This document shows positions 7,172-12,738 of a DNA stretch of 12,738 bases, one piece after another. The DNA is from Candidatus Omnitrophota bacterium. Its GTDB lineage: Bacteria; Omnitrophota; Gorgyraeia; Gygaellales; Profunditerraquicolaceae. Numbering within the stretch: the first letter of the stretch is position 1; each line of letters opens with the position of its first letter. The DNA lies in contig JAGOIJ010000038.1 in NCBI GenBank assembly GCA_017995695.1, positions 1-12,738 of the forward strand, in the 5' to 3' direction. The position numbers and the translations under genes are program-made. The notes under the pieces were generated by a model. The model was not told where the DNA came from. It was given only the letters and a program-made list of their open reading frames with translations, and did no database searches.

Positions 7172-8350
7172 TTACTCGAGGTAGGTATAAATCTTTCCTT
7201 TGTAATTGCGCAAAACGTACTTGCCTTTTGCCTGCGAGAGAATATATGCCGGCCCGATAGGAATCTTTCCTCCTCCGCCGGGACCGTCAATGACATACGT
7301 AGGAATGGCATATCCTGAAGTATGTCCGCGCAATTTTTCTACAATATTAATGCCTGTAGCGACGGGGGTGCGAAAATGCTGCGTTCCCCGCACTGGGTCG
7401 CATTGATAAATATAGTACGGCCGCACGCGGATTTGCAAAAGCTCATGCATAAGCTTTTTCATAATGTAGGGCCGGTCATTGATACCTTTCAGCAGCACGG
7501 TCTGGCTACCCAACGGAATGCCTGCGTCGGAAAGCATGTCGCAGGCTAGCTTACAACGTTTGGTAATTTCTTTGGGATGGTTAAAATGAATGCTCACCCA
7601 CAGCGGAGAGTATTTCTTAAGCATGGTCACCAGTTTTTCATCAATACGCTGAGGGAGCGTAACCGGAACGCGCGTGCCTAAACGCAAGAACTCAACGTGA
7701 GAAATTGCCCGGATCTTCTGAATGAGTTTCTCAATTTCATCATCTTCAAGGATCAAAGGATCCCCTCCTGAAATAAGGACATCCCTGATCTTCTTGTTCG
7801 ATTTTATATACTCAATTGCCGCATCAAACCGAGAGCGCGCTGAACTTTCTTCGTGGTCGCCCACTAATCGGCGACGTGTGCAATGACGACAATACATAGC
7901 GCAATGTTCCGTTGCTAATAATAATACCCGGTCAGGATAGCGATGGACCAGATGAGCCGCGGGAGAATCCCGATCTTCAGCGCAAGGATCAACCATCTCG
8001 TGGGGAGACACAGCTGATTCATGGCTTACGGGCACGGCTTGTCTACGCAAAGGGCAATTCGCATCATCAGGATCCATGAGCGCTGCCCAATAAGGAGTTA
8101 TCGCCATCGAGAGCCTACCACTGGCCCGCTTAATACCCTCTTCTTCTTCAGGGGTTAAGGTAATAACCTGGGCAAGGTCATCTCTTGAGCGAATACGATG
8201 CTTCAGCTGCCAATGCCAATCTTCCCAATCAAGAGGATTAACGTCCTTATATAAACTAATCTGTTGATAATCCGTGGAGCGTCGTGTTGAACGTGGTGGT
8301 GGCGATACTAACTCCTGCTGCGTTTTCTCAACCGCGGTATTATTATTCAC
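7172..8350 (-). CDS. kamA: Lysine 2,3-aminomutase family radical SAM enzyme
   Basis: KamA-type enzymes convert L-lysine to L-beta-lysine using S-adenosylmethionine, a [4Fe-4S] cluster and PLP. The 392-residue product carries the radical SAM cluster motif Cys150-x3-Cys154-x2-Cys157 in EHCAMYCRHCTRRR, ISGGDPL (193-199), and the PLP lysine Lys362 in DGPGGGGKIP (355-364). Two aspartates that bind the substrate side-chain amine in the clostridial enzyme align with Asp318 (YQCDP) and Asp355 (YVIDGP), which supports lysine as substrate. The C-terminal extension through HFRTPV and LRGHTSGYAIPTYVID is present, unlike in short EF-P-modifying EpmB proteins. The start is GTG, overlapping the preceding ATP-grasp stop by eight bases, with a GGAGG site ten bases before it. 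No adjacent acetyltransferase (AblB) is seen, so the usual route to N-epsilon-acetyl-beta-lysine is not supported. Instead, two ATP-grasp ligases precede it. Confidence 0.94.
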   Translation of the reverse strand: MNNNTAVEKTQQELVSPPPRSTRRSTDYQQISLYKDVNPLDWEDWHWQLKHRIRSRDDLAQVITLTPEEEEGIKRASGRLSMAITPYWAALMDPDDANCPLRRQAVPVSHESAVSPHEMVDPCAEDRDSPAAHLVHRYPDRVLLLATEHCAMYCRHCTRRRLVGDHEESSARSRFDAAIEYIKSNKKIRDVLISGGDPLILEDDEIEKLIQKIRAISHVEFLRLGTRVPVTLPQRIDEKLVTMLKKYSPLWVSIHFNHPKEITKRCKLACDMLSDAGIPLGSQTVLLKGINDRPYIMKKLMHELLQIRVRPYYIYQCDPVRGTQHFRTPVATGINIVEKLRGHTSGYAIPTYVIDGPGGGGKIPIGPAYILSQAKGKYVLRNYKGKIYTYLE

Positions 8351-9350
8351 CTTGTTCCTTCCTCCTTTGTAAGGCGCTCAATAAAATAGCTTCGATGAGA
8401 TCTTCATATTTCATGCCAGCGGCATATGCCATGATAGGGAAATTAGACTCTTTTGGATCAAGGCCGGGGAGGGGATTGATTTCTAACACAAACGGAATAC
8501 CGTCTTTGCTCAACCGGATGTCAGTGCGAGAAATATCAAGACAACCCACGGCATGATGAGTTTTTAACGCGACTTCTTTTACCTTGTGCTCGGTCTCTTT
8601 GTCAAGGCGGGCCGGGCAATGAAATGTGGGCGTCAAACCTAACGCTTGATCGCCCTGATATTCCTTCATGCGCCAGGAATAGAAAAATTCGCCGCTCGTC
8701 GTACAACTTGAGAAATCAATCTCAAGAATAGGCAAGATTACGGTCTTGCCGTTTTCTAGAATACCGACGGTCAATTCTTTACCTTCAATAAATTCTTCAA
8801 CGAGTATTTCTTGAGAATACCGCTTAAGGACTTCCGCAATTTTTTTGCGCAGACCTTCCTCATTATGCACCACATTCGACGCATCGATACCCTTGGCTGA
8901 ACCCTCGCGATTCGGCTTCACAATCAAGGGAAACGTAAGATCAGGCTTTATGGGATCATGAACGTGAGAGAAAACTTGAAAGTGAGGCGTGGGAATTCCT
9001 TCGGCAATGAGCATTTTCTTGGTGAGATTTTTATTCAACGCCAGGGCCAGAGAAAAAGCAGTTGAGCCGGTATAGGGGATATTAAGATAGTCTAAAATAG
9101 CGGGAATTTCGGATTCGCGGAACTTCCCGGATTTTCCTTCTGCAATATTAAAAACAATGTCAACCCGGTTTTTGCGAAAATAGCCATACAGGTCTGAATC
9201 GGTGGCATTCACTGCCAGCACGCGGTGGCCCTTTGAGTGCAAGGCACCGATAATGGCGTTAATCGTATCCTGCGAATCAAATTCCGAGAAATAATCAGCA
9301 GGCTTACTTTCGTCTTTCTCTTTTAAATTATAGGTGAGGGCTACCTGCAT
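8343..9350 (-). CDS. D-Ala-D-Ala ligase-like ATP-grasp enzyme (second of a tandem pair)
   Basis: ATP-grasp ligases of this superfamily form amide bonds through an acyl-phosphate. The 335-residue protein has the Ddl-type layout. The N-terminal domain ends in VFNIAEGKSGKFRESEIPA (66-84). IPYTGS (91-96) precedes the ATP-grasp domain, with FPLIVKPNREGSAKGI (140-155) and VEEFIEGKELTVGIL (184-198). Metal ligands are Asp277, Glu290 and Asn292 (EINPLPGLD). The Ddl active-site motif HGxxGEDG is replaced by the EGxxGxxRES pattern, so the substrate is unlikely to be plain D-alanine. Ser302 (KESNFP) lies where Ddl has a serine near the second substrate. The start ATG directly follows the TAA of its paralogue, and the stop overlaps kamA. 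The context points to a ligase acting with beta-lysine; this is inference. Confidence 0.88.
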   Translation of the reverse strand: MQVALTYNLKEKDESKPADYFSEFDSQDTINAIIGALHSKGHRVLAVNATDSDLYGYFRKNRVDIVFNIAEGKSGKFRESEIPAILDYLNIPYTGSTAFSLALALNKNLTKKMLIAEGIPTPHFQVFSHVHDPIKPDLTFPLIVKPNREGSAKGIDASNVVHNEEGLRKKIAEVLKRYSQEILVEEFIEGKELTVGILENGKTVILPILEIDFSSCTTSGEFFYSWRMKEYQGDQALGLTPTFHCPARLDKETEHKVKEVALKTHHAVGCLDISRTDIRLSKDGIPFVLEINPLPGLDPKESNFPIMAYAAGMKYEDLIEAILLSALQRRKEQGE

Positions 9351-10340
9351 TTACCTAAGGTTGTAGCGCTTCAACGCACTGGTTAAGATCTTATGTATTA
9401 TTTCCTCATAGGTTATCCCGCGTGCTTTGGCAACAAGCATAAAGACATCTTCCGTCGACAAAGATGGCAATGGATTGATTTCTAGGACATAAGGGTTGCC
9501 TTCCTTATCAACACGAAAATCAACCCTGCCAAAATCCTGGCATTCAACTGCCTGATACACGCGCAGCGCAAGATCAGAAAGTTTTTTCTTTAATTCCGCG
9601 CTAATGTGGGCTGGGCATATGTATTCCAAGCGGTCAGAGGTAATGCGCGCAAATGTGTAAAATTTATCATTCAACTGCAAGCGCCCATCAATCTTGATTT
9701 GAACCACAGGAAAAACCTCTGGCGGATCATTGCCCACGATGGCAACGGTGAACTCTTGGCCGGAAATAAACTCTTCGATAAGGGCAGGCTGTTTATAATT
9801 CGTTACTACCCGCTCCACCTGCGCCTTAAGCTCTTCCATATTCTCAACGCGAGAACTTTCGGTCAAGCCTTTTGAAGAACCCTCAAAGCGAGGCTTAACG
9901 ATTAAGGGAAATTGCATATGATCGGTATTAACGAGCGCTTCTGTTGATTTCACTTCGAAGAATTTCGGGGTGGGAATTTTTTCAGCCATAAACACTTTCT
10001 TGGCCATTACCTTATCCAAGGTCAAGCCAAGCGTCAATGCATCTGCCCCGACAAACGGCACTCCCTGCATTTCAAGTAAAACAGGAACCTGCGATTCCCT
10101 GTTTCTACCCGAAATCCCCTCGGAGATATTAAAAACAATATCCACGCCGAGGTTGCCCATTTTTTCAAGGACGTTGGCGACATTGCCGATTTTTTTGGTT
10201 TTATAACCGCTGGCCTCTATGGCCTTGGCGATTACATCGATAGTTGAGGGATGGTCGAATTCCGCGTTGGCATCAGGCGGATCGCCTTCTTTGAATTGGT
10301 AATCGGTTTTTAAATCAAACGTCAATCCAACTGTTTTCAT
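9351..10340 (-). CDS. D-Ala-D-Ala ligase-like ATP-grasp enzyme (first of a tandem pair)
   Basis: This 329-residue protein is a paralogue of the next gene. Shared features are VFNISEGISGRNRESQVP (69-86), FPLIVKPRFEGSSKGL (144-159), IEEFISGQEFTVAIV (188-202) and GRVDFRVDKEGNPYVLEINP (271-290), with metal ligands Asp274, Glu287 and Asn289. It also has the EGxxGxxRES version of the N-terminal motif rather than HGxxGEDG. Unlike its paralogue, the segment after EINPLPSL reads STEDVFML and lacks the serine corresponding to the Ddl second-substrate site, so the two probably accept different substrates. The ATG at 10340 has only a weak ribosome binding site (TAAGA). It is the first gene after a leader with an intrinsic terminator and probably depends on readthrough of it. 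Both could be annotated as D-alanine-D-alanine ligase, but I would not assign the ddl symbol. Confidence 0.88.
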   Translation of the reverse strand: MKTVGLTFDLKTDYQFKEGDPPDANAEFDHPSTIDVIAKAIEASGYKTKKIGNVANVLEKMGNLGVDIVFNISEGISGRNRESQVPVLLEMQGVPFVGADALTLGLTLDKVMAKKVFMAEKIPTPKFFEVKSTEALVNTDHMQFPLIVKPRFEGSSKGLTESSRVENMEELKAQVERVVTNYKQPALIEEFISGQEFTVAIVGNDPPEVFPVVQIKIDGRLQLNDKFYTFARITSDRLEYICPAHISAELKKKLSDLALRVYQAVECQDFGRVDFRVDKEGNPYVLEINPLPSLSTEDVFMLVAKARGITYEEIIHKILTSALKRYNLR

Positions 10341-10390
10341 ATAATTCTTACAATATAGGTTTGTCGTCTACGGAGTTCACGCCGAGCAAA

Positions 10391-10424
10391 TTAAAAAAGG
10401 CTCATGGAATAAGTATGAGCCTTT
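10391..10424 (-). terminator. Rho-independent terminator in the leader of the ATP-grasp/kamA cluster
   Basis: On the minus strand the arms AAAGGCTCAT (10424-10415) and ATGAGCCTTT (10405-10396) pair perfectly over ten bases around a nine-base loop. The second arm runs into six T residues (10398-10393). The plus strand gives only three T residues after the same hairpin, so it acts mainly on minus-strand transcripts. It lies about 50 bases before the ATP-grasp start. No promoter is visible between them, which suggests conditional termination rather than a simple end of the upstream operon. Confidence 0.88.
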
Positions 10425-10494
10425 CAATTCTCTCTATATGTTCCAAGGTAGTAGACGTGACCTCCTGAACCGCTTCTTACGTAATAGTATTTAA
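10391..10494 (-). ncRNA. Putative leader RNA or small RNA between a promoter and a terminator
   Basis: A transcript from the promoter at 10528-10500 would start near 10493 and end at the terminator near 10391, about 100 nt. It contains a possible hairpin, GTTC (10470-10467) with GAAC (10443-10440) enclosing AGGT (10463-10460) with ACCT (10450-10447). The loop includes CGTCTAC (10458-10452). That loop is complementary to GTAGACG just after the terminator (10370-10364). The GGAGGTCACG segment (10465-10456) is also complementary, with one mismatch, to CGTGAACTCC at 10381-10372. Such alternative pairings fit a riboswitch-like or attenuator leader. I do not recognise it as a known RNA family; it could equally be an independent small RNA. 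Confidence 0.5.
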
Positions 10495-10499
10495 CTTCT

Positions 10500-10546
10500 T
10501 TTTTATCACAGTGTTACAGCTTTGTCAAGATTTTTTTAAAAAAAAT
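10500..10546 (-). promoter_or_regulatory. Sigma-70 type promoter before the ATP-grasp/kamA leader
   Basis: On the minus strand a perfect TTGACA (10528-10523) is followed by a 17-base spacer and TAAAAA (10505-10500), preceded by TGA as an extended -10. Directly upstream of the -35 is a run of eight T and seven A residues (10545-10531), which resembles an UP element. The promoter points at the leader RNA and the ATP-grasp/kamA cluster. Confidence 0.75.
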
Positions 10547-10610
10547 GGAGCGGCAAGAACGGTTTTTCTCCGACGGGAAAGAAGACAGACGATGCTAACG
10601 GAAGATTTTC

Positions 10611-11348
10611 TTATTCTACTAAGGTGACGGATCCGGCGCTTACCAAATTATTTTTCAATATAATGACAACGCCCACTACGCCACGCACGCTTTGCGCAAA
10701 CGTTAATGCCCGCGGCAGATCTTTTTTATCGTGAACCAAATTTGCGGTAGCGGTTGCAAGCGCGTCAGCCAGCGAAACATCTTTCGAAATAATAACAACG
10801 CTGTCAGCGCAACTGAAACCTAAAGAATGTCCGATAGTCCCTGAAAAAGTCCCCAGGCCTAAAGGAGTATCCTTAGGTCTAATCTCAAGGGCAAGATTAG
10901 TCCATCGCCTGGTATTGCCGGTGTAGATACCCACGCGGCGGATCCTGCGCGTCTTCAGAAAAATGTCTCCTCCGTTTTCAACAATAACTTCCTTGAATCC
11001 AAGCTTAAGTAAATCATTTCCCAAAAACTGGGTAATGGTTCCTGCGACTGCTGTCATCGGCCCACTATTGGCGAGCGAAGACGCTTGAGCCATTGCTTGG
11101 ATGATCGGCGGTGCCTGCGGATCAACAGCCAGGGGTTTAAGCGCAGCTAGAAATCGCCGGTTATCAGCGATGTAGTGATCTATGTCCCATCGATAGTGCC
11201 GCACATGCTCTATAACGACATCTTTATCAAGTGGCTTATTCGTTAAAATCTGCAGATCTGTTTCCGGAGCAATAACATGCGCGTGATGAAGGTCGCCGGC
11301 CTTAACCCAATCGCGATAGAGCCTTCGATGATACTGACCTGTTTTCAT
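10611..11348 (-). CDS. UPF0280 family protein (ApbE-like fold)
   Basis: The 245-residue product matches the UPF0280/COG2122 family, related to the FMN-transferase ApbE. It opens with YHRRLYRDWVKAGDLHHAHV (6-25), the family's usual N-terminal motif. MTAVAGTITQFLG (98-110), VENGGDIFL (123-131), FSGTIGHSLGFSCADSVVI (168-186) and DALATATANLV (195-205) correspond to the ApbE-like core. The biochemical role of UPF0280 is not established; flavin transfer is a possibility by homology only. The ATG at 11348 is preferred over a TTG at 11363 because the GGAGGG ribosome binding site lies seven bases before the ATG and inside the longer reading. It follows hypE by 62 bases in the same direction and is probably in the same operon. 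Its transcript may end in the AT-rich stretch after it, but no convincing terminator stem was seen there. Confidence 0.88.
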   Translation of the reverse strand: MKTGQYHRRLYRDWVKAGDLHHAHVIAPETDLQILTNKPLDKDVVIEHVRHYRWDIDHYIADNRRFLAALKPLAVDPQAPPIIQAMAQASSLANSGPMTAVAGTITQFLGNDLLKLGFKEVIVENGGDIFLKTRRIRRVGIYTGNTRRWTNLALEIRPKDTPLGLGTFSGTIGHSLGFSCADSVVIISKDVSLADALATATANLVHDKKDLPRALTFAQSVRGVVGVVIILKNNLVSAGSVTLVE

Positions 11349-11410
11349 GATCGCACCCTCCAACTACCCTTTCAATACTTAGGGCCAAACGTAAACACTA
11401 CAATGACGCG

Positions 11411-12418
11411 TTAACAAATCCTGGGCAGAGGATCATCCACGGGCATATCGACGATCCGCCGCGTGCCAACTAACGTGGTAAGCACCACTTGTGCCTTGGG
11501 CTTTTCCACTACTTCACCGATTATCTGGGCATGTTTACCTAACGGATGCTTGCGCAATGCATTGACCACGCTTAACGCTGCGTGCGCCTCAACAATGATA
11601 ACCACCTTGCCCTCATTGGCGATATATAAGGGGTCAAGCCCCAGAAGCTCGCAAGCTACTTTGACATTTTTTGAAAGAGGAATCTTGCGCTCATCAAGCA
11701 TAATCCCTAAGCCTGTTGCTTCAGCGATCTCATTCATGGTTGAAGCCAAGCCGCCTCTGGTGGGATCACGCATAAATTTGATGGCATGCCCCTTTGCCAA
11801 CAGAGGTAGGACCATCTCGTGCAAGGCTGCGCAATCGCTCCTAATCGAGTGAGCTAACCCAAGAATCTTGCGCGCGCTTAGCACTGCTAAACCATGTTCT
11901 CCAATACAACCGTTAATCACAACCTTATCGTGCGCCTTCACTCTCTTAAGCGATAAAGGAACCGCGGTGACCATCGTTCCGACGCCAGAAGTGGTAATAA
12001 ACAACTTGTCGCAGGAACCGCGCTCCACCACCTTGCTATCTCCGGTAACAATGCGCACCTTCGCTTTTCTTGCTTGCGCGGCAATAGAATCAATAACTTC
12101 TTCAAGAATCCTATAGGGCAACCCCTCTTCCATAATGCAGGCAAGCGAAAGAAACTGTGGCTGCGCGCCTGCCATCGCCAAATCATTGATCGTGCCACAG
12201 ACTGCCAACGTACCGATATTTGCTCCCGGAAATTTCCAGGGGCTAACGACAAATGAATCCGTCGTAAGGGCCATGCGCGAAGAACCCGGGATCAGGGCGC
12301 TGTCGCCAAGAACATTAAGGATGGGATTGCCAAGTTTTTTAACCATGAGTTCACGAATTAACTCATGGGTAAACCTGCCGCCGCTGCCATGAGCCAACGA
12401 TATAACGTTAGGCTTCAT
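11411..12418 (-). CDS. hypE: Hydrogenase maturation protein HypE
   Basis: HypE takes a carbamoyl group from HypF onto its C-terminal cysteine and dehydrates it with ATP to a thiocyanate, the source of cyanide ligands for [NiFe]-hydrogenase. The 335-residue protein is a PurM/AIR-synthase-type fold with HGSGGR (10-15), GDSALI (38-43), TTDSFVVSP (52-60), CGTINDLAMAGAQP (74-87), VTGDSKVV (124-131) and MRDPTRGGLAS (216-226). It ends exactly in DDPLPRIC, and the terminal Cys335 is the reactive residue, so this is a functional HypE rather than ThiL or SelD. The ATG overlaps the stop of the HAD gene (ATGA). HypF, HypC and HypD are not in the window and would be expected upstream. The presence of hypE implies a [NiFe]-hydrogenase elsewhere in the genome. 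Confidence 0.97.
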   Translation of the reverse strand: MKPNVISLAHGSGGRFTHELIRELMVKKLGNPILNVLGDSALIPGSSRMALTTDSFVVSPWKFPGANIGTLAVCGTINDLAMAGAQPQFLSLACIMEEGLPYRILEEVIDSIAAQARKAKVRIVTGDSKVVERGSCDKLFITTSGVGTMVTAVPLSLKRVKAHDKVVINGCIGEHGLAVLSARKILGLAHSIRSDCAALHEMVLPLLAKGHAIKFMRDPTRGGLASTMNEIAEATGLGIMLDERKIPLSKNVKVACELLGLDPLYIANEGKVVIIVEAHAALSVVNALRKHPLGKHAQIIGEVVEKPKAQVVLTTLVGTRRIVDMPVDDPLPRIC

Positions 12419-12738
12419 CGCTGCAATAGACGAATGTCGTGGCTGGCCAGATCGTCGATAAGTTGCTGAATGTCGGTAAACACAAAGCCCTTAATACCTA
12501 ATGCCTGCGCGCACTTGATAAGCTCAGGCCGATCATCAGTATAAAATACTTCGCCAGGACTTACGGCAAGCCGCTCTAAAACTGCCTCATAAATACGGGG
12601 ATCAGGTTTACGCATGCCCATTTCGCATGAAGCAAAAATATGATGGAACGCATCAAATAATGCATAGCGTTGCTTAAGATAAGAAAGGTGCAGCACGTTA
12701 ACATTCGACAACATCGCCAGGGTATAGCGATCCCGCAG
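12415..12738 (-). CDS. HAD-superfamily hydrolase, 3' part only
   Basis: Only the last 107 residues are inside the window; the reading frame stays open to the edge. HAD motif II is LSN (visible residues 10-12), motif III lysine is in GMRKPDPRIYE (41-51), and motif IV is FYTDDRPEL (65-73). This is the pattern of HAD-IA phosphatases and dehalogenase-like enzymes. The nucleophile motif DxDxT and the cap lie upstream outside the window, so the substrate cannot be inferred. Its TGA overlaps the hypE ATG, showing tight coupling. It may be a housekeeping phosphatase merely placed within a hyp operon. Confidence 0.9.
   Translation of the reverse strand: MRDRYTLAMLSNVNVLHLSYLKQRYALFDAFHHIFASCEMGMRKPDPRIYEAVLERLAVSPGEVFYTDDRPELIKCAQALGIKGFVFTDIQQLIDDLASHDIRLLQR

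Noticed and set aside
7168..7311. Upstream extension of the coiled-coil gene to 7311
   Set aside because: It would overlap kamA by about 140 bases and place the obvious signal peptide in the middle of the protein.
7172..8350. KamA as an EF-P-modifying EpmB
   Set aside because: The protein carries the long C-terminal region and both substrate-binding aspartates of lysine 2,3-aminomutase, and no epmA or efp is adjacent.
9351..10340. Calling the ATP-grasp genes ddl (D-alanine-D-alanine ligase)
   Set aside because: The HGxxGEDG motif is absent, and the operon partner is kamA rather than murein genes; only superfamily membership is supported.
10546..10610. Possible terminator for UPF0280 at the T-run after GGAG...CTCC
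   Set aside because: The stem is only four base pairs with a 17-base loop; the T/A run is better explained as an UP-like element of the downstream promoter.

Overview
This window is a compact bacterial chromosomal segment in which every supported gene lies on the minus strand, so the layout reads from high to low coordinates. Gene spacing is tight (overlapping ATGA or GTGAATAA junctions, a TAA directly followed by ATG) and base composition is mid-range. The gene mix is housekeeping GTPases, purine and folate genes, hypE and a lysine 2,3-aminomutase. This suits an anaerobic or hydrogen-metabolising bacterium, possibly from a poorly cultured phylum such as Omnitrophota. That placement is a guess from gene content; no rRNA or other phylogenetic marker was tested.

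Region 1 (12738 to 10611): the 3' part of a HAD-family hydrolase, translationally coupled to hypE (hydrogenase maturation, with an intact C-terminal PRIC), then a UPF0280/ApbE-like protein. Other hyp genes, if present, lie upstream outside the window.

Region 2 (10610 to 6799): a 270-base intergenic stretch carries a good sigma-70 promoter (TTGACA, 17-base spacer, extended -10), a leader of about 100 nt and a strong intrinsic terminator about 50 bases before the next gene. It precedes a four-gene cluster: two tandem, diverged D-Ala-D-Ala-ligase-like ATP-grasp enzymes, a radical SAM lysine 2,3-aminomutase (kamA) and a small exported coiled-coil protein. Together these suggest an uncharacterised pathway that makes beta-lysine and joins it by ATP-dependent amide ligation, controlled by the terminator-bearing leader. 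This is the best candidate for an undescribed system here.

Region 3 (6798 to 1): a near-consensus promoter (TTGACC, 17-base spacer, TATAAT) begins a translation and one-carbon operon. Its genes are a divergent EF-G-like GTPase, a shortened YchF relative that has lost its nucleotide-binding motifs but keeps the C-terminal TGS-like domain, purH, folC and mnmE (cut by the window edge). PurH, FolC and MnmE share folate cofactors; EF-G, the YchF relative and MnmE share ribosome or tRNA roles.

No tRNA, rRNA, CRISPR array, insertion sequence or plus-strand gene was supported.
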